A DNA stretch of 64,000 nucleotides from Qipengyuania vulgaris (GTDB lineage Bacteria; Pseudomonadota; Alphaproteobacteria; Sphingomonadales; Sphingomonadaceae): NCBI RefSeq assembly GCF_009827325.1, contig NZ_WTYC01000004.1, positions 273,381 through 337,380 of the forward strand, in the 5' to 3' direction. Numbering within the stretch: the stretch's first letter is position 1; every line of letters starts with the position of its first letter. Positions 38,958 to 47,269 of this stretch are shown one piece after another. The position numbers and the translations under genes were made by a program. The notes beneath the pieces were generated by a model. That model saw only the letters and a list, made by a program, of their open reading frames with translations, was not told where the DNA came from and did no database searches.

Positions 38958-39593
38958 TCAGGCTCCAGCGGGGCGAGCGATGCCCCATTCCATCCAGCCC
39001 ACCACCCTTGGCGTGTTGTCCAGATATGCCTGACCGAACGGCTCTACTTCGAAACCCGCACCGCGTAAGCTTGCTCCCACGGGTCGCGTAAGGTGGCAGC
39101 CGCCAGCCAAGGGCTTCCAAAGAGGCTCTATCCGCTCCTGCAATCGGGCAATTTCGGCATCCGGGGCTCTGCCGTGTTCGAGAAAGAGCAACCTTCCCTG
39201 CGGTTTCAATATTCGGCGCAGCTCGCTCAATACCTTTGCCGGATCACCAACCGAGCAAAGCGTATAGGTACACACTGCTGTATCGAAGCTGCTATCCGGA
39301 AACGGGATCTCTTCGCCAAATCCTTCACGGATGTCATAGTCCCATCCCACGGCACCCGCTCGCTCGCGCGCATTCTCGAGCAATCTCGCATGCGGATCGA
39401 TCCCGGCGAATCCAGTGACCCTTGTGCTGTCGTAAAGCGCCTGATTGAGCCCGCCACCACAACCCAGCTCGAAGACTCGTCCCTCGGCCAAAGGGATGAT
39501 TTCCCGACGCCGCGACTCGATGCCCCTTTGTCCGCACGCAAATGTAATAATTCGCGGCATGATGTGTGCTTCGTAAAGGCGCTTTATCCCCAT
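38958..39593 (-). CDS. Class I SAM-dependent methyltransferase
   Basis: 211 residues. RVFELGCGGGLNQALY is motif I, FAGIDPHARLLENARERA motif II, and SSFDTAVCTYTLCSVGDPAKVLSELRRILKPQGRLLFLEHGR the UbiE/Methyltransf_11-type core. The substrate is unknown; the N-terminal helix (MGIKRLYEAHIMPRIITFACG) resembles membrane-lipid or quinone methyltransferases. ATG at 39593 has GGGAG 5 bases upstream; the open frame extends further but without support. First in line downstream of the nucleotidyltransferase gene on the same strand, 43 bases away. Confidence 0.85.
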   Translation of the reverse strand: MGIKRLYEAHIMPRIITFACGQRGIESRRREIIPLAEGRVFELGCGGGLNQALYDSTRVTGFAGIDPHARLLENARERAGAVGWDYDIREGFGEEIPFPDSSFDTAVCTYTLCSVGDPAKVLSELRRILKPQGRLLFLEHGRAPDAEIARLQERIEPLWKPLAGGCHLTRPVGASLRGAGFEVEPFGQAYLDNTPRVVGWMEWGIARPAGA

Positions 39594-39636
39594 GCATTCT
39601 CCCGCGTGCGATTCGCAGGCAAGCTTATCCCGAAAC

Positions 39637-40407
39637 CTAGTTTTCGGAAGGATCGTTTCGTCGCTCCAGCAGAATTTGCCGCACCGCTTCGAGATCCTCC
39701 AATTTGTCGACGTCGACTGCCGCGAGTCCGTCGGTGGCGGATACGAGGGTGGCATTTATCCCAATTCGGTCGCCAAGTCGCGCCACGCCCTCCGACAAGC
39801 TCAGCCGGCGAAATAGCATTTGGATGAGTGTCGACACTCCGAGACGGGCGGCGATCCGCCAGGGACGTTTACGATCGGCCTCCACCGTCGCCCAGATATC
39901 GATCGCCTTTCCAGCGCGCGGCGTACGGAGGTAAAAGAGATTGCATCCCGACCAATCCCCATCGGAAAACCGGAGATATGTCCGTCTGGCCGAAGGCAAT
40001 GCGCGTTCAATTGCGGAGCGTTCGGCAAGCATCACGGATAGATCGGCCGTTTCCGGGGTCTTGTCGATTAGCTCGCCGACCCACTCTTTCCGCAACAAAG
40101 CGTGATCGGAAGTCGTCACGATCATCGGGGCACCCAGTTCCTTGAAGGCTGCAGCGACGCTCCCACTCGGACCATTTTCAGCCGAGATGGTTGCGACTTG
40201 CAAAGCGCGCGCCAGTTCTGCGACAGGCCCCGCATTGCAGCTCACCGATATCCGCTTGATTCCTGCCGCTCGGAGCGCACTTACGACCCGTTCAAGGAGA
40301 GTGGACCCGTCCAGCGAAATCAGCGCCTTGTGCGGCACTCCCACAGATTCCGCAAAAGGATCTCCGCCGGGTCTGCTTCCTGCGAGGATGATTGCAGAAG
40401 GTGTCAT
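39637..40407 (-). CDS. MobA-like NTP transferase (sugar/polyol-phosphate nucleotidyltransferase)
   Basis: 256 residues with the GT-A nucleotidyltransferase start SAIILAGSRPGGDPFAESVGVPHKALISLDG, in which the lysine of PHKAL is the usual catalytic residue. VTTSDHALL carries the metal-binding aspartate. The rest (DWSGCNLFYLRT) matches NTP_transf_3 proteins. ATG overlaps the flippase stop as ATGA, so it is in a glycan operon and not in molybdenum cofactor synthesis. It probably makes a CDP- or GDP-activated alcohol or sugar; which one is unknown. Confidence 0.8.
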   Translation of the reverse strand: MTPSAIILAGSRPGGDPFAESVGVPHKALISLDGSTLLERVVSALRAAGIKRISVSCNAGPVAELARALQVATISAENGPSGSVAAAFKELGAPMIVTTSDHALLRKEWVGELIDKTPETADLSVMLAERSAIERALPSARRTYLRFSDGDWSGCNLFYLRTPRAGKAIDIWATVEADRKRPWRIAARLGVSTLIQMLFRRLSLSEGVARLGDRIGINATLVSATDGLAAVDVDKLEDLEAVRQILLERRNDPSEN

Positions 40408-41735
40408 TGCGGGCTTTCCGTGCGCTTCAGATTGCGGAGCACCAGCTTCACCGTCAGGCTCATGACAGCCCACAAAACCGCGAGGCCGATGGCCACTGCG
40501 ATACCGACGCCGATCGGGCCCAGATGAACCAGCAGGAATATCCCGGCGGCAAGCACAGCAACTGCCAATGCGCGAACCAGCAAGGGATAAAGCGCGTGGC
40601 CGGTCGAATAGAGTAACGGCTCATAAGTCACCGAAGCAAGTTCGAACGAAGCTCCGATAGCGAGCGGGATGAGTATGGCGGCGCCGCGAACGTAATCCTC
40701 GCCGCCGATCAGAAGAAGGAGTGGCTCACCGAGGAAAACCGCTGCAAGTGTGACGGCCGCACCCCCTATTGCAGCGATAATAGATGTCTGGCGTACCAGC
40801 TTGCTGAAATTATCGATGGAATGAGTTGTGCGCGCCATTGCGAATTCGGGAAAAATCGCCCTGGCTAGAAGCGACGAAAGCTTGCCGATGCCCTGCGCTA
40901 GCTGGTCAGCCAGTCGATAGAGACCTGCCGCGCTGGTGCCGAGAAAATATCCAACAGCGAGTAGCGGTCCTTGCTTGTAGACAGCATCGAGAGTCGACGA
41001 AAAGTATGTCACGCCGAAAAATTGTGGCAAGCTAGGGTTCGTCGACAAGGTTTCGCGGAAATGTCCCAAGTGCTTGTGGTGCAAGGCCTCCGGCACAATG
41101 CGCCATGCCACGATCCAGTAAAGCAAGCCGACAATCAGATCGAAGAAGGCCCATGCGAACAGGAAGCGCTCCACCGTAGGTCCGACAGCCAGTATTATGA
41201 AAGAGGCGATGAGCCGACCGGCCGGGACCACCGCTTCCACATAGATTCCCAGATCGAAGCGATCCAGCACCCGCACGATCCCGTTCGGTGTTGTCATACG
41301 CGACCACAACATGGCGCATGCGAACCAGAAGGCGACGTCGATGTATCTGGCATTCAGCTCGAGTGTCTCGCCAAACCCATAGAAAACCGAAGCAGCAATT
41401 ATACAGCCAATGACGGCTCCAGCTACGTCGAGCCCGCCGCACAACCAGATAAGGCGTCCAAACCGCGTCCAGTCCTTCTCCTGCACTGATTGGGCCCCGA
41501 ATTTCACTACCGTCTGCCAAGTCTGGAAGCTGGCCAGGGCCACCAGCGATATTGCCGTCGCGAAGATCAGGGAAAAGTGGCCGAAGTCCTTTAGCCCGAG
41601 CGATCGGGAAAGAACGGCCAGATAGGCGATAGAGCAGACAGCTCCAAAGCCCTTCCCGCCCATCAACCATGCGACGTTCTTCAGAATATTCGCCAAACCG
41701 TCACGACGGGGGCGGAACATCGGGTCCGTCTCCAT
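40404..41735 (-). CDS. Polysaccharide biosynthesis flippase (MOP superfamily)
   Basis: 443 residues, about 12-14 membrane helices. WLMGGKGFGAVCSIAYLAVLSRSLGLKDFGHFSL at the start is typical of Wzx-type lipopolysaccharide/O-antigen transporters. It is the second flippase in the window and is not closely similar to the first. GAGGAC lies 7 bases before the ATG. First gene of the minus-strand group, divergent from the glycerophosphotransferase-like gene across 157 bases in which nothing else was recognised. Confidence 0.85.
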   Translation of the reverse strand: METDPMFRPRRDGLANILKNVAWLMGGKGFGAVCSIAYLAVLSRSLGLKDFGHFSLIFATAISLVALASFQTWQTVVKFGAQSVQEKDWTRFGRLIWLCGGLDVAGAVIGCIIAASVFYGFGETLELNARYIDVAFWFACAMLWSRMTTPNGIVRVLDRFDLGIYVEAVVPAGRLIASFIILAVGPTVERFLFAWAFFDLIVGLLYWIVAWRIVPEALHHKHLGHFRETLSTNPSLPQFFGVTYFSSTLDAVYKQGPLLAVGYFLGTSAAGLYRLADQLAQGIGKLSSLLARAIFPEFAMARTTHSIDNFSKLVRQTSIIAAIGGAAVTLAAVFLGEPLLLLIGGEDYVRGAAILIPLAIGASFELASVTYEPLLYSTGHALYPLLVRALAVAVLAAGIFLLVHLGPIGVGIAVAIGLAVLWAVMSLTVKLVLRNLKRTESPQ

Positions 41736-41892
41736 GGCAAAGGTCCTCGTGAAAAATCATGAATGGCAGCGGGTTCGAACTTCCGCACGGTAACGTGACA
41801 AAACCCCTAGTCGATCAGGCGATATTGGCAAATAGCCGGAATCGGGAAAGGTCTTGCACGAACAGGAACAATGCCTATCCGGTTCCTCCTCG

Positions 41893-43065
41893 ATGGCCCG
41901 TGCCCTGTTTCTCTTCAATCACGATGCGGCCCACCAGGTCGCGCATCTTGCCCCGATCGCGGCTGCGACCGCGCGCGAGCATCCCGATATAGAATCGACG
42001 GTAGCCTATGCCACCCCGGACATAAGAACTCGGATTGAGCAGCTCATCGATCCCGAGGATGCGCGGCGCATTGTCTGGACAGAACTGAAGCTGGGCATGA
42101 TTTCGGGAAGGCTTTGCAGAGCTCTCGACCGGATCATCCCAGCTTCGCGCCTCGCCCGGCTTCGCATATACGAACAATTGTTCAGAAATTCGGATGCCGT
42201 CATCTCGACGGAGCGGACGTGTTTGAGGGTGCAGAAGAGACTCGGTCCGAACGCCGCGCCACTTTTCATCAGAGTACCTCACGGTACCGGCGATCGGAGC
42301 GTGACGTTCCACCCAGATCACCGGCGGTTCGATCTCAGCCTCGTGGCGGGCGCCAAGATGGCGGAGCAACTCGTAGCCAATGGAGTGCATGCCGAACGTA
42401 TTCGCGTGACGGGCTACTCCAAGTTCGAACGTATCGACCTCTCCGCCAAACCGGATTTCTTCGGGAACGGCAGACCCGCCTTCGTATACAATCCGCACTT
42501 CGATCCGCACCTCTCGAGCTGGTATGATGCCGGACCCGAACTGCTAGAATTCTTCGCAAGTCCGGCGGGTCAGGAATTCAACCTGATCTTCGCGCCTCAC
42601 GTGATGCTTTTCCGAAAGGCGACGCATGTTTCGCCTGAGTATAAAGTAGCGAGGCGTCGACCGGACGTCCCGGAAGCGGCTCGTTCTGCAGAGAATATCT
42701 TGATCGATACCGACGGTCCCAAGCTCTTCGACATGAGCTACATGCTCTCCGCTGATGGATATATCGGGGATGCATCAAGTCAGATTTACGAGTTTCTCGC
42801 TCGTCCCAGACCGGCATTTCTCCTCGATCCGAACGACGCACTTACGGGACAGGGTGAACGGGACCTCCCTTTCCTTGGAACAGGACCAGTCGCTCGAACT
42901 CCTGCGGAACTTGTGGGGTTTCTGGAGCGGTGGAATGAAATCGGCGATCAGTACCGCGCAAGGCAGCAACAGATCATCGATCACACATTTTCTTTGACCG
43001 ATACTCCGCCATCGGTTCGCGCAGCAAACGCGATTGCAGATGCCATTCGGCACCGAACGAGTTAG
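41893..43065 (+). CDS. CDP-glycerol glycerophosphotransferase-like (TagB/TagF family) protein
   Basis: 390 residues with the GT-B-like layout of Glyphos_transf enzymes. The N-terminal half ends at IRVPHGTGDRSVTFHPDHRRFDLSLVAGAKMAEQLV, where the VPHG histidine is the family's catalytic base. The C-terminal half has FVYNPHFDPHLSSWYD, FAPHVMLF (second conserved His), and MLSADGYIGDASSQIYEFLA, corresponding to the D-x-S-S donor-binding motif. In Gram-positives such enzymes polymerise glycerol or ribitol phosphate; in Gram-negatives they decorate surface glycans. ATG at 41893 without clear Shine-Dalgarno; a TTG 13 codons upstream is the alternative. Confidence 0.78.
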   Translation: MARALFLFNHDAAHQVAHLAPIAAATAREHPDIESTVAYATPDIRTRIEQLIDPEDARRIVWTELKLGMISGRLCRALDRIIPASRLARLRIYEQLFRNSDAVISTERTCLRVQKRLGPNAAPLFIRVPHGTGDRSVTFHPDHRRFDLSLVAGAKMAEQLVANGVHAERIRVTGYSKFERIDLSAKPDFFGNGRPAFVYNPHFDPHLSSWYDAGPELLEFFASPAGQEFNLIFAPHVMLFRKATHVSPEYKVARRRPDVPEAARSAENILIDTDGPKLFDMSYMLSADGYIGDASSQIYEFLARPRPAFLLDPNDALTGQGERDLPFLGTGPVARTPAELVGFLERWNEIGDQYRARQQQIIDHTFSLTDTPPSVRAANAIADAIRHRTS

Positions 43066-43068
43066 CAG

Positions 43069-44157
43069 ATGCGGATTGCCTACATCATAAACTCGATGGA
43101 GGGTGGAGGCGCGCAGTCTCCCCTTCCCCGAATTGTCGAAGCACTGGAAAAGGCTGGTGCAGAAGTGCGCGTATTTGCATTGTTGCGCAGGAACGGGCTC
43201 GCACTTCCGCGCTTGCTTGCAAAGGGTGTGGTCCCCGTGGTTCGCGAAGGCAGCGAAACCGACCACTTCAGGGCGCTTGCGTGGATCATCGACCAGTCGC
43301 GAGCCTGGGGAGCGGACGCGCTCTGGACGTCGCTGACCCGAGCCACCCTGCTTGGTCAGATCGCGGCGAAGCGGTTGAACATCCCCGTGGTCAGCTGGCA
43401 GCACAATGCATACCTCAAGCCGTGGAACGAGCGGCTTTTACGGTGGCGCGCAACGGCCGCAGACTTATGGGTCGCTGACAGTGCCCAAGTTGCCGAACTC
43501 ACGCGCGAACGACTTGGCGTCTCCAACGAGAACCTCATCACATGGCCAATCTTCGCGGCCGATCCGGAGGTCCATCAAGCGGCAGAATGGCAACCGGGCC
43601 AAAGGCTGGAAATTGGGAGCCTAGGCAGGCTTCATCCCGCAAAGGGCTATGATCTTCTGATCGATGCCTTGGCCTTGCTCGACCAGCGCGGCTTTAGGCC
43701 CAGCTTTCCGCTTCGAATTTCGATCGGAGGCATAGGTGCCGAAGAAGCGGCGCTGAAGGCGCGTGCACGAACCGTATCAGTCGACATAGAATTCGCGGGT
43801 TTCATCGAGAATCCTACGGAATTCTTGGCTCGGCAACACCTCTATGTCCAGCCATCCCGCCGGGAAGGATTTTGCATTGCCGCGCATGAAGCGATGCAGG
43901 CCGGATTGCCTGTAGTCGCGGCAGAAACAGGGGAAATGCCCTACACCATCAACAGCCGGGACGTCGGACTCACTTTCCCCGTCGGAGACGTAACGGAGTT
44001 GGCTCAAGCGCTCGAAGATGTCTTGTCCCGACCCGAGAGATTGGCGGCAATTGGACAGAATGCCCGAGACCGAGTGCTGGAGAAGTTTTCGCAAGAGCGC
44101 TTCGACGCGGTTGCAGCAAAAATTGTCGGTCGCCTGAGCGTTTTGGTAGCGAGTTAA
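43069..44157 (+). CDS. Family 4 glycosyltransferase
   Basis: 362 residues, GT-B fold. MRIAYIINSMEGGGAQ is the acceptor-side glycine-rich start. EIGSLGRLHPAKGYDLLIDAL is the donor-domain entry, and SRREGFCIAAHEAMQAGLPVVA is the E-x7-E nucleotide-sugar motif. Starts three bases after the preceding stop, so it is cotranscribed with the glycerophosphotransferase-like gene. Its TAA overlaps the stop of the convergent HAD phosphatase gene in a shared TTAA. Confidence 0.9.
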   Translation: MRIAYIINSMEGGGAQSPLPRIVEALEKAGAEVRVFALLRRNGLALPRLLAKGVVPVVREGSETDHFRALAWIIDQSRAWGADALWTSLTRATLLGQIAAKRLNIPVVSWQHNAYLKPWNERLLRWRATAADLWVADSAQVAELTRERLGVSNENLITWPIFAADPEVHQAAEWQPGQRLEIGSLGRLHPAKGYDLLIDALALLDQRGFRPSFPLRISIGGIGAEEAALKARARTVSVDIEFAGFIENPTEFLARQHLYVQPSRREGFCIAAHEAMQAGLPVVAAETGEMPYTINSRDVGLTFPVGDVTELAQALEDVLSRPERLAAIGQNARDRVLEKFSQERFDAVAAKIVGRLSVLVAS

Positions 44158-44795
44158 AGGCTCCCATCGATTACATGCCAGCCTAGGGATTCCGCACGCT
44201 TGCGCTTCTTGCCGCTTTGCGTGACGAAAACCGCATCGTCCGCCTCCTGAAGTAGCGGAGCATCCGCGAAGCTGTCGCTCACGAAGCGCGTGCGATATCC
44301 GGGCGGCTTGTCTTCGAGCCAGAGCGCAACGCGCTTGCGCTTTTCCTCTCCATAGCAGTTTCCCCCCGGGATCCTTGCGCCGTCCCATCCGGTCGCGATG
44401 ACATCGTCAATGCCCAGCTTTTCGGCGAAGGCGCGAGCATAGAATTCGAAAGCGGCGGTCGCGATGACGAGATGTGCGCCTTCCTTTCGGTCGGCTTCGA
44501 GCATGGCAATTACACCCTCCACCCATCCGCATTTGCGGAGATGATGGGTCGCGAATTCCCGCCCTGCGCGTTCCAAAGCGCAGATCGGCTGCCGGCCAAG
44601 CATCAAACGCATGCCCACGGTCTTCAGCCTGGTGCGATCGTAGAAACCGATCCGGTATCCGATCATCATCGCGATCCAGACCGGAAAGAGCGGCAAGCGC
44701 CCGGGTGCCAGACTTCGCGCGGCAAATAGAAGGAACGGTGTGAATGTAGCTCGCCGCACCAGCGTCTTGTCGAGATCGTAGATCGCCACCTTCAT
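44154..44795 (-). CDS. HAD-IB family phosphatase (SerB-like)
   Basis: 213 residues. AIYDLDKTLV is HAD motif I (nucleophile Asp7, acid/base Asp9). LVIATAAFEFYARAFA is motif II, with Thr where Ser is usual. Motif III/IV is at KRKRVALWL...RFVSDSFADAPLL. A cap with a hydrophobic helix (LPLFPVWIAMMIGYRIGFY) is as in the HAD-IB group that works on membrane-lipid or glycan phosphates. ATG at 44795 has GGAG 7 bases upstream; another ATG is one codon earlier. Convergent with the GT4 gene. Confidence 0.83.
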   Translation of the reverse strand: MKVAIYDLDKTLVRRATFTPFLLFAARSLAPGRLPLFPVWIAMMIGYRIGFYDRTRLKTVGMRLMLGRQPICALERAGREFATHHLRKCGWVEGVIAMLEADRKEGAHLVIATAAFEFYARAFAEKLGIDDVIATGWDGARIPGGNCYGEEKRKRVALWLEDKPPGYRTRFVSDSFADAPLLQEADDAVFVTQSGKKRKRAESLGWHVIDGSL

Positions 44796-44917
44796 CATGC
44801 CGCTCCGTCGCATCTCGGCGATGTCGCTGCAAGACGGTCTAATCCTCGTTCCGCCCCTTGCGCCATGCGTATCAATCACTAGAGAGAACCCACACGCAGA
44901 CAGGATCGATAAAATCA

Positions 44918-45700
44918 ATGGCGACCTTCACTCTCCCGAAGAACTCCAAGATCAACGGCAAGGGCCGTACTCACAAGTCGGACGGTGCGGGCCGGGTGAA
45001 GAAATTCAAGGTCTATCGCTACGATCCGGATACGGGCGAAAATCCTCGCTACGACACGTTCGAGATCGACCTCGACGCCTGCGGCCCGATGGTTCTCGAT
45101 GCGTTGTTCAAGATCAAGAATGAGCTCGACCCGACGCTGACCTTCCGCCGTTCCTGCCGCGAGGGTATTTGCGGGTCGTGTTCCATGAACATGAACGGCA
45201 AGAACGGTCTTGCCTGCACGACCGCGATCGAGGATCTGAAGGGCGAAATCCGCATCACTCCGCTTCCGCATATGGAAGTGATCAAGGATCTCGTTCCCGA
45301 TTTCACGCATTTCTACGCGCAGTACGCCAGCATCCGCCCGTGGCTGCAAACCGTCTCGACAACGCCGAGTGGCAAGGAACGTCTCCAGTCGCCCGAGCAG
45401 CGCGAGAAGCTAGATGGCCTCTACGAGTGCATCCTCTGCGCTTGCTGTTCGACCGCTTGCCCGAGCTATTGGTGGAACAGTGACAAGTTCCTCGGCCCGG
45501 CCATCCTGCTGCAGGCTTATCGTTGGCTTGCCGACAGCCGTGACGAGATGACGGGTGAGCGTCTCGACCAGCTAGAAGACCCGTTCCGTCTGTACCGTTG
45601 CCACACCATCATGAACTGTGCGAATGTCTGTCCGAAGGGACTCAGCCCGGCAAAGGCCATCGCCGAAACCAAAAAGATGATGGTTGAACGCGCGATCTGA
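44918..45700 (+). CDS. sdhB: Succinate dehydrogenase iron-sulfur subunit
   Basis: 260-residue subunit of complex II. The 2Fe-2S ligands are in [16 protein letters not shown] with a distal cysteine. The 4Fe-4S and 3Fe-4S ligands are in [17 protein letters not shown] and [21 protein letters not shown]. Tryptophans of the quinone site are present ([11 protein letters not shown]). ATG at 44918; upstream codons belong to the spacer. No sdhC, sdhD or sdhA lies before it in the window, where a HAD phosphatase gene is divergent. The rest of the complex must be encoded elsewhere or the operon has been split. Confidence 0.96.
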   Translation: MATFTLPKNSKINGKGRTHKSDGAGRVKKFKVYRYDPDTGENPRYDTFEIDLDACGPMVLDALFKIKNELDPTLTFRRSCREGICGSCSMNMNGKNGLACTTAIEDLKGEIRITPLPHMEVIKDLVPDFTHFYAQYASIRPWLQTVSTTPSGKERLQSPEQREKLDGLYECILCACCSTACPSYWWNSDKFLGPAILLQAYRWLADSRDEMTGERLDQLEDPFRLYRCHTIMNCANVCPKGLSPAKAIAETKKMMVERAI

Positions 45701-45701
45701 C

Positions 45702-46160
45702 GTGCTGCCCGACGACGTATTCGAGCATGGTCCCGACCCGGACAACCCGGGCTGGCGGCATTGGAATCTGAAGGACGAAACGCTGTTCAACGGCGCGGTG
45801 ATGGGGAAGCTCATCACTCGTCTGGATGAAGACGGCCGACATGCGCGGCTGCGCATGTTTCCCGAGCGCCGCCACGAGAATCTGCAAGGCATCATCCATG
45901 GCGCGGTTACCCTATCGCTGATCGACATTTCGCTCTTCACGACAATGCATACACTTGGCAGCGGCAATGCCGGGCCGTCGGTAACACTGGAACTATCGAC
46001 GCAGTTCACCGGAGCGGGCCAGCCCGATCGCCCGCTCGACGCGGTGACGGAAATCGTTCGTGAAACCCGCGGCCTCGTCTTCGTGCGCGGCACGGTCGAG
46101 CAGGAGAGCAATGTCGTCGCATCGTTTTCGGGTATCGTGAAGAAGATGCGCCCGAAATGA
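45702..46160 (+). CDS. PaaI-family thioesterase (hotdog fold)
   Basis: 152 residues. ENLQGIIHGAVTLSLIDISLFTTMH is the hotdog helix with the conserved HGG/A entrance. GPSVTLELSTQFTGAGQPDRPLDAVTEIV follows, and the strand VFVRGTVEQESNVVASFSGIVKK closes the sheet. Such enzymes hydrolyse aromatic or short acyl-CoA. I chose GTG at 45702, just after the sdhB stop; a TTG at 45684 inside sdhB would add six residues. Stop overlaps the zapE ATG as ATGA. Confidence 0.82.
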   Translation: MLPDDVFEHGPDPDNPGWRHWNLKDETLFNGAVMGKLITRLDEDGRHARLRMFPERRHENLQGIIHGAVTLSLIDISLFTTMHTLGSGNAGPSVTLELSTQFTGAGQPDRPLDAVTEIVRETRGLVFVRGTVEQESNVVASFSGIVKKMRPK

Positions 46161-47269
46161 CCGGCATGCTCGCGCGGTACGAGAAGCTGGTCGCAGCGGG
46201 AGAGCTTCGTAGCGACCCCGATCAGCGCAGGGCCGCAGAACGTCTCGACCGATTGCAGAAGGACCTGGAGGCCGAAACATCCGGTGGCCTCCTGAGCCAG
46301 CTCTTCCGAACGAAGAAGACCCGTCCGCAAGGCGTTTATATGTGGGGCGGCGTTGGGCGGGGAAAATCCATGCTGATGGATCTCTTCGTCGAAACACTCT
46401 CTATCGGGGAAAAGCGCCGGGTCCATTTCCACGAGTTCATGCTGGAGGTCGATCGTCTCATCCGAGAGGAGCGAAAGAAGGAAGCAGGAGATCCGATAGC
46501 CCCCGTCGCTGCGCGGTTTGCGCGTGACATCCGCTGTCTCGCGTTCGACGAAATGGTGGTGAACAATACCGCCGATGCCGCGATCATGGCGCGCCTGTTC
46601 ACCGCGCTGATTTGCGACGAAGGCGTGGCGGTCGTCACCACCAGCAATCGTCCGCCTTCCGACCTTTACAAGGATGGGCTCAACCGCTCGCTCTTCCTGC
46701 CGTTTATCGAACTGGTCCAGGCCGAGCTGGACGTGATGCCGCTCAATGGGCCTACCGATTACCGGCTCGATCGCCTCGGCGATATCGACACCTGGCACAC
46801 ACCGCTCGGAGACGAAGCCACGGCTCAGGTTCGCGAGGCTTTCTTTCGGTTGACCGATTACAAGCCCGAGGATGCCGAGCATGTCCCCAGCGGGCAGCTC
46901 GATCTCGGTGGTGGACGCACGCTGCATGTTCCCAAGAGCCTCAAGGGCGTGGGCGTATTCAGCTTCAAGCGGCTATGCGGGGATAACCGCGGGGCTGCAG
47001 ATTACCTGGCAATCGCGCATGCCTATCACACGGTCATCGTGGTCGGCGTGCCGCGCCTTTCACCCGAGAACCGCAACGAGGCGATCCGTTTCACCAAGCT
47101 GATCGACGCGCTTTACGAGAACCGCGTGAAACTGTTCGTCACGGCCGCAGCGGAGCCCGAAGATCTCTATGTCGCTGGGGACGGAGCGTTCGAATTCGAG
47201 AGGACGGTCAGCCGCCTCAAGGAAATGCAGAGCGCCGAGTACATGGCCCGCGGCCACGGGGCGGACTAA
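46157..47269 (+). CDS. zapE: Cell division ATPase ZapE / AFG1-like
   Basis: 370-residue AAA-type ATPase. GVYMWGGVGRGKSMLMDLF is the Walker A motif (about residue 59). LAFDEMVVNNTADAAIMARL holds Walker B, and VVTTSNRPPSDLYKDGLNRSLFLPFI is the sensor and AFG1 signature. In E. coli ZapE destabilises FtsZ under low oxygen; in mitochondria AFG1 helps respiratory complex turnover, which fits the location next to sdhB. Its stop codon directly abuts the stop of the convergent XrtA ATPase gene. Confidence 0.93.
   Translation: MTGMLARYEKLVAAGELRSDPDQRRAAERLDRLQKDLEAETSGGLLSQLFRTKKTRPQGVYMWGGVGRGKSMLMDLFVETLSIGEKRRVHFHEFMLEVDRLIREERKKEAGDPIAPVAARFARDIRCLAFDEMVVNNTADAAIMARLFTALICDEGVAVVTTSNRPPSDLYKDGLNRSLFLPFIELVQAELDVMPLNGPTDYRLDRLGDIDTWHTPLGDEATAQVREAFFRLTDYKPEDAEHVPSGQLDLGGGRTLHVPKSLKGVGVFSFKRLCGDNRGAADYLAIAHAYHTVIVVGVPRLSPENRNEAIRFTKLIDALYENRVKLFVTAAAEPEDLYVAGDGAFEFERTVSRLKEMQSAEYMARGHGAD

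Noticed and set aside
39637..40407. MobA molybdenum cofactor guanylyltransferase
   Set aside because: Fold is related, but it overlaps a flippase gene, moaB is 22 kb away, and the sequence lacks clear MobA-specific blocks beyond the shared fold.
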